Below are positions 7,533 through 15,545 of a stretch of DNA of 25,942 nucleotides, one piece after another. Where the stretch lies: the NCBI GenBank assembly GCA_023415835.1, contig JAEZJK010000114.1, positions 1 to 25,942 on the forward strand. The letters are read 5' to 3'. The stretch is from Bacillota bacterium (GTDB lineage Bacteria; Bacillota; UBA4882; UBA8346). Position 1 is the stretch's first letter; each line of letters begins with the position of its first letter. Under the pieces are notes generated by a model. That model worked only from the letters and a program-made list of their open reading frames with translations. It ran no database searches and was not told the origin of the DNA. A program made the translations under genes and the position numbers.

Positions 7533-7603
7533 GCTTGTCGATCCACGTCAGCCCCATTTTCATAATTTCACGTGGATCAAGCGGAAGCTGACGCGGACGA
7601 CTA
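7533..7603 (-). repeat. Palindromic intergenic repeat, copy A
   Basis: The reverse complement of this stretch aligns without gaps to copy B (19916-19986), with about ten differences in 71 bases. The outer arms pair: minus-strand GTCGTCCGCGTCAGC with GCTGACGTGGATCGAC, about 15 pairs with one bulged A and one G-T pair. The centre, CCACGTGAAATTATGAAAATGGG, is the most conserved part between copies (written here as 23 bases only by its ends: CCACGTG at one end, AAATGGG at the other). A second weaker similarity runs a further 20 bases or so towards 7512. The element lies in the 7490-7788 gap between the rodZ-like gene and dnaG. Confidence 0.8.
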
Positions 7604-7667
7604 TCGAGAAATAATTGCCTTACTCGTATTTGGTGCATGTAACCCTGACCAATGGAATGGCTAGATA

Positions 7668-7727
7668 GTTGTTGTGTCAGTTGGTTTGGCCAGGATTTAT
7701 GAAAATGGGCTGAACTGGATCGAACAT
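7668..7727 (+). repeat. Palindromic intergenic repeat, degenerate copy C
   Basis: Plus-strand TTATGAAAATGGGCTGA and CTGGATCGAACAT match the second half of copies A and B with small changes. The first half (GTTGTTGTGTCAG) is only loosely similar. It faces copy A in opposite orientation, 64 bases away, so the pair forms a larger imperfect inverted repeat upstream of dnaG. Confidence 0.55.
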
Positions 7728-7788
7728 CTTTAGGGCCTAAGTCGCAAAATATAAAATATTATAGATTCAAAAATTGTGAGGTTATACT

Positions 7789-9648
7789 TTGAATCTAAGT
7801 CGTAATAGTGAAACTTTTCAAGAAATCAAAGAAAAAAATGACATAGTTTCGGTGATTTCGGAATATGTCAGTTTAAAACGGTCTGGAAGGTCGTTGCTTG
7901 GCCTCTGTCCTTTTCACAATGAAAAAACGGCTTCTTTTAATGTAAACCAAGATAAGCAGTTTTTTTATTGTTTTGGTTGTGGTATCGGTGGCGATGTTTT
8001 TAGTTTTATTATGAAAATTGAGAACTTAGAATTTATCGAAGCGGCAAAGAGGTTGGCTGAACGAGCCGGAATCCCATGGCCGGAGTTGACAATAGATTCG
8101 GAAGCTGAGCGTCAGAAAGAGAGTTATTTTAAAATAAACCAATTAGCTGCTGCTTTATATTCACAATATTTAACGAAGACCAATTTTGGGGATCAAGCCC
8201 GTAAATATTTATCCAAGCGGGGAATCAATGCGGAGCTTTGGCAAAAGTTTAATCTAGGTTATGCCCCGCCATCTTGGCACAACCTAACCGATATAATCCG
8301 TAAAAAAGGGTTCCCGCTTCAACAGGCGGAAGCATTAGGTTTAATTGCAATGGGTGAAAACGGTTATTATGACCGTTTCCGGGATCGAATCATCTTTCCG
8401 ATCACCGACTCTCAAGGAAGGATTGTAGGATTTGGTGGCCGGGTAATAGAGCAAGGGGAACCTAAATACTTAAACTCTCCTGAAAACTTACTTTTTCATA
8501 AAGGACGTTTTTTGTATGGTTTATCTATTGCCAAAGATTCGATTCGCCGCAATAAAAGGGCGATCATCGTGGAAGGATACATGGATGTAATTCAAGCCCA
8601 TCAGGGAGGTTTTACCCAAACAATTGCTTCACTGGGAACTGCTCTGACTAAAGAACAAGCTAGGCTTATCAAACGTTTTGCTTCTGAAGTAATCTTAGCA
8701 TATGATGCTGATACCGCCGGGCAAAATGCTACCCTTCGAGGAATGGAAATACTTCAAGAGGCCGGCCTTACCGTAAGGGTATTAAATTTACCGGCAGGTT
8801 TTGACCCTGACTCATATATTAAAGAAAAAGGCGCGGTTCAATTTGAAAAGATAATTAAAAACGCTCCTGGTTTAGTTGATTTCAGAATTAAAATAATCTT
8901 GAATAAACATGATCTAACTTCTTTTCAAGGTAAATCCCTGGCAATAGAAGAAATAATACCTTGCCTTTACGATATTGAAAGTGATGTAGCCCGGGAACAT
9001 TATATTAGACAACTTGTTCGTGAAACTGGATTTTCAGAAAACGCAATCCAGCTTGAAATGGGGAAATGGCAGAAGCAAAACAGGAAAATTCAGCCGTTTC
9101 TGGATAGGAAATTAGAGACTAGTTATACTAATCAAATAAACTCTAAAGTGAGTGATAATAATATTATAGAGCAGCCGGGCATGCTCTCTCCTCTGCAAAA
9201 GGCTATTTTTGAGGCGGAAAAGGAACTTTTACAATCGGCTTTGCAGGAATATGATAAATTGAAGCGAATTAAAGAAGAATTAAAACCGGAAGAATTTAGC
9301 TTCGAAATTTGGCGTAATTTGTTTTTACAGATTAATGAATTAAGTTTCTTGACCGATAATATGGAAGTGATCTTTAACGAACTTGGCAGTAGCGGACGTG
9401 AAATAGCCGCTTCCTTGGTTGCCGAACGAGAAGCCAAAAATTTGGCGGTTGATTTCGATCAGATTATTAGTTACTTACGAATGCTTCATCTTAAAGAAAG
9501 GATTGAATCCTTAACTTTACAGATAACAACTGGCCGTAACCATTCCGGCCAGGTATTGTCAGAAGATGAAATTAAACGATTTATGGCAGAAATTACTGAT
9601 TTGAACCGTACCTTAAAAAAAGGTTACCCTCAGTTTTCGGGTTTATAA
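7789..9648 (+). CDS. dnaG: DNA primase DnaG
   Basis: Synthesises RNA primers for replication; 619 residues, a normal length. The N-terminal zinc domain has CPFH (C40, H43) and CFGC (C61, C64). The catalytic TOPRIM core shows VEGYMD (E262) and AYDADTAGQ (D306, D308). A C-terminal helicase-interaction domain starts at about 470 (EAEKELLQSAL). The start is TTG 7789 after GTGAGG. The TA-rich stretch at 7748-7766 may supply a -10, but no clear -35 is visible. The gene lies 45 bases before the sigma factor gene, the classical dnaG-rpoD pair of the macromolecular synthesis operon. Confidence 0.97.
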   Translation: MNLSRNSETFQEIKEKNDIVSVISEYVSLKRSGRSLLGLCPFHNEKTASFNVNQDKQFFYCFGCGIGGDVFSFIMKIENLEFIEAAKRLAERAGIPWPELTIDSEAERQKESYFKINQLAAALYSQYLTKTNFGDQARKYLSKRGINAELWQKFNLGYAPPSWHNLTDIIRKKGFPLQQAEALGLIAMGENGYYDRFRDRIIFPITDSQGRIVGFGGRVIEQGEPKYLNSPENLLFHKGRFLYGLSIAKDSIRRNKRAIIVEGYMDVIQAHQGGFTQTIASLGTALTKEQARLIKRFASEVILAYDADTAGQNATLRGMEILQEAGLTVRVLNLPAGFDPDSYIKEKGAVQFEKIIKNAPGLVDFRIKIILNKHDLTSFQGKSLAIEEIIPCLYDIESDVAREHYIRQLVRETGFSENAIQLEMGKWQKQNRKIQPFLDRKLETSYTNQINSKVSDNNIIEQPGMLSPLQKAIFEAEKELLQSALQEYDKLKRIKEELKPEEFSFEIWRNLFLQINELSFLTDNMEVIFNELGSSGREIAASLVAEREAKNLAVDFDQIISYLRMLHLKERIESLTLQITTGRNHSGQVLSEDEIKRFMAEITDLNRTLKKGYPQFSGL

Positions 9649-9693
9649 TATTATTTTATACTGCAGTCTTTCATTCCCAGGAAGGATGGTAAA

Positions 9694-10818
9694 TTGACAT
9701 TGAGTAAAGAAAAAACCTTGCCAAATATGGAAAACATAAAAGAGTTAATTCAAAAAGGCAAGCGTAAAGGTATAATATCCTATCGTGAAATCATGGATAC
9801 TTTTGAACATGTCGAGCTTTCTCCGGAGCAAATAGATGACATCTATGAAGCTTTGGCTAGCCAGGGAATTGAGATTTTGCCCGGCAACAATGAAGAATCA
9901 AATGAAGAAGATCCGGAAGATCAGGATCAAGAACAGTTTCAACCTGAGGAAGAGGAAGTTGAAATTGATCTAACTATTCCGGAAGGAATCGCCCTTGATG
10001 ATCCGGTTAGGATGTATTTAAAAGAAATCGGAAGAGTCCCTCTTTTATTAGCTAATGAAGAGATCGAATTGGCTAGAAAAGTTGAGACCGGGGATGAGAC
10101 GGCCAAACGCCGCTTGGCTGAAGCCAACCTTCGTTTGGTAGTAAGTATTGCTAAACGTTATGTTGGCCGTGGGATGCTCTTTTTAGATTTAATTCAAGAA
10201 GGCAACCTTGGATTAATTAAAGCTGTTGAAAAATTCGATTACCGCAAAGGTTTTAAATTTAGCACTTATGCAACTTGGTGGATTAGGCAAGCCATAACCA
10301 GGGCCATAGCTGACCAGGCCAGGACCATTCGGATTCCAGTCCATATGGTGGAGACTATTAATAAGTTAATCAGGGTTTCCCGCCAACTTTTACAGTCCTT
10401 AGGCCGAGAACCATCAGCTGAGGAAATTGCCGAAGAAATGGAAATGAGTCCCGAACGGGTCCGGGAAATCATTAAAATTGCCCAAGAGCCAGTCTCTCTC
10501 GAAACTCCAATTGGTGAAGAAGAAGACAGCCATCTTGGTGATTTCATCGAAGATCAGGATGCCCCGGCGCCGGCTGAAGCCGCTTCTTTCCGCTTGTTAA
10601 AGGAACAACTTGAAGATGTATTGAATACCTTAACGCCTCGGGAAGAAAAAGTCTTAAGGTTGCGTTTCGGTTTGGATGATGGCCGAGCCCGCACCTTAGA
10701 AGAAGTTGGGCAAATATTCAATGTTACCCGGGAAAGAATTCGTCAAATTGAAGCTAAGGCGCTTCGAAAACTACGCCATCCCAGCAGAAGCAAAAAACTA
10801 AAGGATTTTTTAGATTAA
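9694..10818 (+). CDS. sigA: Housekeeping RNA polymerase sigma factor (SigA/RpoD)
   Basis: The primary sigma-70 factor, 374 residues, the Bacillota-type size. Region 1.1 is at about 12-62 (IKELIQKGKRKG), followed by an acidic linker (about 65-92). Region 1.2 is DDPVRMYLKEIGRVPLL (102-118). Region 2 runs about 143-215, with the -10-reading FSTYATWWIRQAITRA (189-204). Region 3 lies at about 218-295, and region 4 at about 312-374 with the -35-reading helix-turn-helix TLEEVGQIFNVTRERIRQIE (334-353). The TTG start 9694 follows AGGAAGGAT; a second in-frame TTG lies six bases on. It probably shares a transcript with dnaG. No clear terminator follows; transcription may run into the tRNA. Confidence 0.97.
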   Translation: MTLSKEKTLPNMENIKELIQKGKRKGIISYREIMDTFEHVELSPEQIDDIYEALASQGIEILPGNNEESNEEDPEDQDQEQFQPEEEEVEIDLTIPEGIALDDPVRMYLKEIGRVPLLLANEEIELARKVETGDETAKRRLAEANLRLVVSIAKRYVGRGMLFLDLIQEGNLGLIKAVEKFDYRKGFKFSTYATWWIRQAITRAIADQARTIRIPVHMVETINKLIRVSRQLLQSLGREPSAEEIAEEMEMSPERVREIIKIAQEPVSLETPIGEEEDSHLGDFIEDQDAPAPAEAASFRLLKEQLEDVLNTLTPREEKVLRLRFGLDDGRARTLEEVGQIFNVTRERIRQIEAKALRKLRHPSRSKKLKDFLD

Positions 10819-10887
10819 TCTATTTAGTAATTAATATGCGGGGAGGGCTTTTTTGGCAATTCCCCATTTATCTTAACCATTTTGAGG

Positions 10888-10916
10888 TTGATGTTTTTTA
10901 AAAAAAGTTGTATAAT
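10888..10916 (+). promoter_or_regulatory. SigA promoter of tRNA(CAU)
   Basis: TTGATG (10888-10893), a 17-base spacer and a consensus TATAAT (10911-10916), 17 bases before the mature tRNA. Confidence 0.8.
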
Positions 10917-10933
10917 ATTTTATGTTGCTTTTC

Positions 10934-11008
10934 GGGCCCATAGCTCAGGGGTAGAGCAGTCGGCTCATAACCGATCGGTCCTTGGTTCGAACCCAAGTGG
11001 GCCCACCA
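10934..11008 (+). tRNA. tRNA with anticodon CAU (Met elongator, or Ile2)
   Basis: A 75-base cloverleaf. Acceptor stem GGGCCCA pairs with TGGGCCC, discriminator A and an encoded CCA. D arm GCTCAGGGGTAGAGC. Anticodon stem GTCGG/CCGAT around loop CTCATAA (anticodon CAT). T arm CTTGG-TTCGAAC-CCAAG. It lacks the three G-C pairs expected in the initiator anticodon stem, so it is not tRNA-fMet. CAU is also used by the lysidine-modified tRNA-Ile2; I cannot separate this from elongator Met by eye. Confidence 0.93.
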
Positions 11009-11028
11009 TAATAAAGTTTATCTAAATC

Positions 11029-11053
11029 AAGGGCTGAAAGCCCTTTTTATTTT
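11029..11053 (+). terminator. Terminator of tRNA(CAU)
   Basis: AAGGGCT (11029-11035), loop GAA, AGCCCTT (11039-11045), followed by TTTATTTT. Confidence 0.85.
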
Positions 11054-11198
11054 CCTATAAATGGCTTTAAAAAGTTTATCGCCGAATAAAAATATAGCAA
11101 CTAGGAAGGATTTTAATATTTAGAGACGAAATATTTATATTTGTTTGATATTTCCGAAAGGCGCCCTTTATCAAAATAATTAGCCGGAGGTGAAATAC

Positions 11199-12305
11199 TT
11201 GCCGGTTTTATCTCAGGTTATCAATGCAATCGCTGAATTGGCCCCTTGGGAATTGGCGGAATCATGGGATCAAGTAGGGCTCCAAGTTGGTAACGAAAGT
11301 AAAAAAATTAACAAAGTTTTGGTGTCTTTGGATTATGATCAACAGTCCTTAATGGAAGGGTTAGAACTGGGAGTTGATGGTTTCATTGTCCATCATCCAC
11401 TTATCTTCAAACCCCTTAACCGAATAACATACGCAACTGTAGTAGAAAATCAGGTTGCCACTCTTCTCAAACATGACCTGTTTTTAATTGCGGCTCATAC
11501 TAATATTGATAAAGCAAAGCACGGCCTCAATCAATACCTGGCTGAACGGTTCGGGCTTGAAAACATCAAACCACTGGAATTGGATGAACCTAACTCCTAT
11601 AAAGTAGTGGTTTTTATTCCCGAACCTTATGTGACGAAGGTTAGGGAGGCTATGTCACTAGCCGGGGCTGGAGTAATCGGCGACTATCAGGAATGTTCGT
11701 TTGAATTATCCGGAACCGGTACATTTAAACCAGGGAATAATGCTCATCCTTTTATCGGTACCCCCGGAATTTTTGAGAGGACTCCCGAAACCCGTTTAGA
11801 AATGGTAGCGAGGGAAAAATTTCTCCCCCGAATTATTCAAGCAATAAATGAAAACCATCCTTATCAAGAACCAGCAATCGATATTTTTCCACTAGCAAAT
11901 CCCTCCTTACATGGGTTAGGCCGAGTCGGCGATCTCAAACAACCTGTTTCTTTCGAAGAATTTTGCCGTTTGGCCAAAAAAGAATTGTCCTGTAAAGATA
12001 TTCGCGCCCTAGGGGATTTCTCTCGCCCCATTAAAAAAGTGGCGCTTTGTACCGGAAGCGGTCGCGATTTTCTCTTTAAAGCAATTCATCTTAATGCGGA
12101 TCTATTTTTAACCGGCGAATTGAACTACCATGATTTTATTACTGCCCGCGATAATGGCTTAGCGGTAATCGCCGCCGGTCATTGGGGAACCGAACATTGT
12201 TTTACGGATTTGATGGCAGATTATTTAAAATCCTATTTTAACTCCGTTCAGAAATTCGAGGTGATTAAAGGTAAAAGTCAGGCAGAACCATACTTAACCT
12301 TATAA
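11199..12305 (+). CDS. Nif3-like dinuclear metal-centre protein (YqfO family)
   Basis: A 368-residue member of the NIF3/YqfO (DUF34) family, often annotated GTP cyclohydrolase I type 2, though its true role is unsettled. Metal-ligand motifs: HHPL (H65, H66), AAHTNID (H100, D104) and GHWGTEH (H328, E332). The PII-like middle insertion of the longer YqfO form is present (about 133-235), with TGTFKPGNNAHPFIG. I chose TTG 11199: the ribosome binding site GGAGGTGA (11186-11193) would overlap the GTG at 11190 that gives a slightly longer frame. Followed closely by two zinc-finger genes, a common arrangement with the DUF164 protein in Bacillota. Confidence 0.92.
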   Translation: MPVLSQVINAIAELAPWELAESWDQVGLQVGNESKKINKVLVSLDYDQQSLMEGLELGVDGFIVHHPLIFKPLNRITYATVVENQVATLLKHDLFLIAAHTNIDKAKHGLNQYLAERFGLENIKPLELDEPNSYKVVVFIPEPYVTKVREAMSLAGAGVIGDYQECSFELSGTGTFKPGNNAHPFIGTPGIFERTPETRLEMVAREKFLPRIIQAINENHPYQEPAIDIFPLANPSLHGLGRVGDLKQPVSFEEFCRLAKKELSCKDIRALGDFSRPIKKVALCTGSGRDFLFKAIHLNADLFLTGELNYHDFITARDNGLAVIAAGHWGTEHCFTDLMADYLKSYFNSVQKFEVIKGKSQAEPYLTL

Positions 12306-12319
12306 GGAGGTTGCCACTG

Positions 12320-12502
12320 GTGAATAAAAAATGTGAAATATGTGGTAGAATTATCCCTAAGGAAAGAATGGAAGCTTTACCCGACACCAAAAGATGCGTT
12401 GAATGTTCCCGCCAAAAAGGTTCCGATTTTTTCGCTAAACGGACCGATGTGGGAATGGACATTGATACCTATAAAGATTTGCTTGGCGCAACTCGAAGTT
12501 AG
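12320..12502 (+). CDS. Mini TraR/DksA-type C4 zinc finger protein (60 aa)
   Basis: A 60-residue protein made almost entirely of one zinc finger: C5-x2-C8 and C26-x2-C29, with the DksA/TraR spacing and context (CEICGRIIPKERMEALPD, then CVEC). DksA/TraR proteins act on RNA polymerase through a coiled coil that is absent here, so that role should not be assumed. I chose GTG 12320, nine bases after the AAGGAGG at 12304-12310; a TTG at 12311 would touch the ribosome binding site. It sits 14 bases after the Nif3 gene and 8 before the DUF164 gene, so probably in one operon. Confidence 0.8.
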   Translation: MNKKCEICGRIIPKERMEALPDTKRCVECSRQKGSDFFAKRTDVGMDIDTYKDLLGATRS

Positions 12503-12510
12503 GAGGAAGA

Positions 12511-13221
12511 ATGGCATATCTTCCTGTTTTATTTAGAATCCAGGAGATTAATAACAGGCAAAGAATATTAAAACAGTCCATTGCGGAAAAGGAAAAAAGC
12601 CCGGATTTAATCGAATTGAGGAACCGGAGAGCAGAGTATAACCTAAAATTAGCTGCTATTAAAAAGAAACAAGAATTTATTCGAAAAAGCCAGCATCAAC
12701 TTGATTTGGACTTAAAATCCCTCCTTGAAAAAATACGGCAAGAGGAAACAAGGCTTTATGGCGGTTCGGTGGTTAACTCTCGGGAATTGGGGCAAATTCA
12801 ACAGAAAGTATCGGAATATACCAATTCAAAGTCTCAAATCGAAGAGCGTATTTATCAATTAATGGAAGAGGAAGAAAAGTTAGCGAAATTAAGGGTTCAA
12901 GTTGTAAATGCGGATCAAACCCTCGGCCAAAAATTAGCAATTTCCGAAACGGAAATTGAGCGGAAAATTTCCGAATTTAACCTGGAATCGGCTGAATTAG
13001 ATTTTGAATTAACTGAGTTAATGCCTAAGGTACCAGGTGAATGGCTTGATAAGTTAGAAAAAATTGCCCGTTCCCATAACGGCATTGGGATTGCTCAAAT
13101 CAAAGCAGGTTGCTGTGGGGCATGCCATGTGAGTTTATCTGAGTTTTTACTTCAAAAAGCCAAACGGGGCGAAGATCAGATTCTTTTATGCGAGAATTGC
13201 GGCAGGATTATATTTTACTAG
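12511..13221 (+). CDS. Coiled-coil protein with C4 zinc ribbon (DUF164/CT398-like)
   Basis: A 236-residue protein. About 15-180 is a long charged coiled coil (for example QKVSEYTNSKSQIEERIYQL). The C-terminus is a zinc ribbon: C202-x2-C205 (CGACH) and C227-x2-C230 (CENCG). This matches the CT398/DUF164 family of putative nucleic-acid-associated or scaffold proteins with no settled function. ATG 12511 follows AGGAGGAA directly after the previous stop. Co-transcription with Nif3 is likely. No clear terminator follows; the tRNA-Pro promoter lies 60 bases downstream. Confidence 0.87.
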   Translation: MAYLPVLFRIQEINNRQRILKQSIAEKEKSPDLIELRNRRAEYNLKLAAIKKKQEFIRKSQHQLDLDLKSLLEKIRQEETRLYGGSVVNSRELGQIQQKVSEYTNSKSQIEERIYQLMEEEEKLAKLRVQVVNADQTLGQKLAISETEIERKISEFNLESAELDFELTELMPKVPGEWLDKLEKIARSHNGIGIAQIKAGCCGACHVSLSEFLLQKAKRGEDQILLCENCGRIIFY

Positions 13222-13280
13222 TTAATATCATGCTTTTCCTAAAAACGGGAGCTTGGCAGCACTTAATGAACAATTAGATA

Positions 13281-13309
13281 TTGACTCGGTAAGTTAAAAA
13301 TGGTACAAT
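13281..13309 (+). promoter_or_regulatory. SigA promoter of tRNA-Pro
   Basis: TTGACT (13281-13286), a 17-base spacer and TACAAT (13304-13309), 14 bases before the mature tRNA. Confidence 0.8.
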
Positions 13310-13323
13310 AATTTTTGTGCATT

Positions 13324-13400
13324 CGGGCAGTAGCGCAGCTTGGTAGCGCACCACCTTGGGGTGGTGGGGGCCGTGGGTTCAAATCCCGCCTGCCCGACCA
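13324..13400 (+). tRNA. tRNA-Pro (UGG)
   Basis: A 77-base cloverleaf. CGGGCAG pairs with CTGCCCG, discriminator A and an encoded CCA. Anticodon stem CCACC/GGTGG around loop TTGGGGT, anticodon TGG. The T arm has GTTCAAAT. Confidence 0.96.
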
Positions 13401-13408
13401 GAATGTTC

Positions 13409-13441
13409 AGTTTGTGTAAACTCTACACAAACTTTTTTTTT
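13409..13441 (+). terminator. Terminator of tRNA-Pro
   Basis: AGTTTGTGTA (13409-13418), loop AACTC, TACACAAACT (13424-13433): a perfect 10-bp stem running into a tract of nine T. Confidence 0.92.
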
Positions 13442-13485
13442 GAAGAATATTAAACCTTTTAATTTTAAAAAGGAAAATCCTTAAA

Positions 13486-13516
13486 TTGATTGAACTATAT
13501 AACATATACCTATAAT
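13486..13516 (+). promoter_or_regulatory. Weak candidate promoter of the FG-GAP gene
   Basis: A perfect TATAAT (13511-13516), but the best -35 (TTGATT, 13486-13491) lies at a long 19-base spacing. It is placed between the tRNA-Pro terminator and the next gene, where a promoter is expected. Confidence 0.3.
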
Positions 13517-13598
13517 TGACATTGGATCCCATTATTCCGGAAAATTCCTACTCTTACTAACTCGAAATATTTAAACCCCTTTTTAAGGAGAAACTTTT

Positions 13599-15020
13599 AT
13601 GCGGCATTTGAAGTGTCCTAAACCAATTATTATTTATCTGGCATTAATACTAACATTATTATTAAGTGGCAACACTTTTGCCGAAAATGTTGGTCTGTTT
13701 TTTAATTTTAAAATGCACCAACCATTGGAGTTAGCTCCACATAACACCCAACTCCTATTTCGAAACGGGGAACTGAATGCTTTATCAATTATTAAAGGCA
13801 AGCTTCTTTTTTTTAGGGAAAATGGGGCCAAATGGACCGAACTTCAACGATTCGGACCTCATGATATTAGCTTTACTACCTTTGAAATTAAAGACCTAAA
13901 TGGCGATAATACACCGGAAATAATAGCCGGTACGGAAGATCCGGGGCTTATTTACCTATATACTTGGGATAATGGCCAATGGAGTTTACTTAGCTATGGG
14001 AAGCATGTTTGGTCCACTATCAATAAGATTATCATCGGTAACTTATCCGGTGCCGTCGCCCAAGAATTATTGGTGCAAAACGATGAAGGTTATCTGTTCC
14101 TTTTAAAATTGTCGAACAACGCATTGGATTTAGTCTGGAAAAGCCCAAATGTTTGGCAGCCCATTAATACAGCAGTGGTTGCTGACATTAATAATGATTC
14201 TTCAGATGAGATCTTGGTAGTCTATAAAACAGGTGGAATCGCCATCTTAACCTTAGATAATAATGCGGTTGTTTCGGTTTGGGAAAATTATCCTTGGGGT
14301 AAAGTTCTCGGTTTAACCGTTGGAGATTGGGATAATGATCAGCATTTGGAAGTAATTTTTAGCACTTCCCAAAAACTATTATATGTTTTAGGGGAGAATG
14401 GGAATGAGTACCGGTATGAAGGGCAGTTTTCCGATTTTGATTTTATTATCGAAAAGTTATCGTTCATTAACCAAGAAAATAAAGCGTTAATTACGACAAA
14501 CACTTCCGGGCTATTAAAGATACTTCAGTATGACATAGAGAGCCGGAAATGGACTGAAAAACTCAGTAACAATACCGGTAGAATCCTCCAAATTGCCCAA
14601 CCCAATCCGGAGCAGGCAATTTTGTGGAGCTCCAATCGTAAAATAATTGAGTTAAGTTCTTATAAATCCCTCTCCCTGCTAGTAATATATAAGGATTTAC
14701 AGTATCAATTGGAGCCTAATGCCCTTAGTTTCTACAATCAGGTTTACATAGCCCCGAAAGCTTTGGCCAATTTATTTGGACTAGATGTTTTTTATGATGA
14801 TCAGAGTCAAACCTTTTCGATTAAAACGAATGAACGGACAATTGCGTTCACCAAAAATGAACCGAATTTAGTTTGGATTGACGGCCTAAGTAAAATTACG
14901 TTACCAGTTGCGCCGATTATTATTGATGATGAGCTTTTTCTTTCATTAGATACATATCGGAATTTGTTAAATCAAAATTTAGTCTTCAATTCTAGAGACC
15001 AGACGATTTCTCTTTTCTAA
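13599..15020 (+). CDS. Secreted FG-GAP/VCBS-repeat protein with copper-amine-oxidase N-like domain
   Basis: A 473-residue exported protein. The signal peptide is 1-28 (hydrophobic IIIYLALILTLLL, likely cut after TFA). The middle part (about 55-350) resembles a beta-propeller built from FG-GAP/VCBS-type repeats, with Ca2+-loop motifs D99-x-N-x-D103 (DLNGD), D196-x-N-x-D200 (DINND) and D243-x-D-x-D247 (DWDND), each followed by E-I/V-I/L. The C-terminal 110 residues match the copper amine oxidase N domain (PF07833), a stalk module in many Bacillota cell-surface proteins (VYIAPKALANLFG, then DDELFLSLD). No catalytic residues are seen; likely role is binding at the surface. ATG after AAGGAG. Confidence 0.82.
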   Translation: MRHLKCPKPIIIYLALILTLLLSGNTFAENVGLFFNFKMHQPLELAPHNTQLLFRNGELNALSIIKGKLLFFRENGAKWTELQRFGPHDISFTTFEIKDLNGDNTPEIIAGTEDPGLIYLYTWDNGQWSLLSYGKHVWSTINKIIIGNLSGAVAQELLVQNDEGYLFLLKLSNNALDLVWKSPNVWQPINTAVVADINNDSSDEILVVYKTGGIAILTLDNNAVVSVWENYPWGKVLGLTVGDWDNDQHLEVIFSTSQKLLYVLGENGNEYRYEGQFSDFDFIIEKLSFINQENKALITTNTSGLLKILQYDIESRKWTEKLSNNTGRILQIAQPNPEQAILWSSNRKIIELSSYKSLSLLVIYKDLQYQLEPNALSFYNQVYIAPKALANLFGLDVFYDDQSQTFSIKTNERTIAFTKNEPNLVWIDGLSKITLPVAPIIIDDELFLSLDTYRNLLNQNLVFNSRDQTISLF

Positions 15021-15080
15021 CCAAGTAATATTTTTATAAGCCATCCCATAAGTTTAATTAAAAACAGGAGGTGGCTGCTC

Positions 15081-15473
15081 ATGATTGAAAATGAAAGTTT
15101 TTTCCCTTTCCGTCCAATTATATACGGAAGCCTTCTCACGATAGCTATTGTAACTATTTTGGCGTTAATCGTAACAGTTTTAACTGAATTTGGTTGGACC
15201 GGGACAATTTATTGGTCAGATAACTTATTTTTAGTTATAACCTATTTTGGGGTAACCGTCGGTTCAATCATGGCCGGGATTAGGAGCCGTGAACAAGGGT
15301 GGATAACCGGGCTTGGCGCGGGTATTTTAAGCTCGGTTTGGCTGTTAATCTTAGGTATGTTAATTGGAGACACCATCCATTGGGTTTTTTTTCTCACTAA
15401 GTCTTTAATTAGCGGATTTATTGGGACTTTTGGTGGTATCATTGGTGTTAACCTTTCTGGAAATCGTGCTTAG
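15081..15473 (+). CDS. TIGR04086 family membrane protein (YrzE-like)
   Basis: A 130-residue integral membrane protein with four predicted helices (about 11-35, 47-66, 73-93 and 102-126) and few polar residues. It resembles the TIGR04086 family of Bacillota, including Bacillus YrzE, whose function is unknown. A good AGGAGGTGG precedes the ATG. It is co-directional with its neighbours, without obvious functional partner. Confidence 0.75.
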   Translation: MIENESFFPFRPIIYGSLLTIAIVTILALIVTVLTEFGWTGTIYWSDNLFLVITYFGVTVGSIMAGIRSREQGWITGLGAGILSSVWLLILGMLIGDTIHWVFFLTKSLISGFIGTFGGIIGVNLSGNRA

Positions 15474-15545
15474 CAGGATTTTTAAATAATCTGGAGAATA
15501 TTTAAATAAGTGTAGTGATTGTACAGAAGCATTTGGAGAAACTTG

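Noticed and set aside
10850..10875. GGGGA ... TCCCC stem after sigA as a terminator
   Set aside because: The loop is long, the stem is only five pairs and no T tract follows it.
10934..11008. Initiator tRNA-fMet
   Set aside because: The acceptor begins with a paired G1-C72 and the anticodon stem lacks the three consecutive G-C pairs of initiators.
12333..12536. 67-codon frame overlapping the DksA-type finger gene
   Set aside because: The 12320 frame has the correct Cys spacing and ribosome binding site; this one is an out-of-frame shadow.
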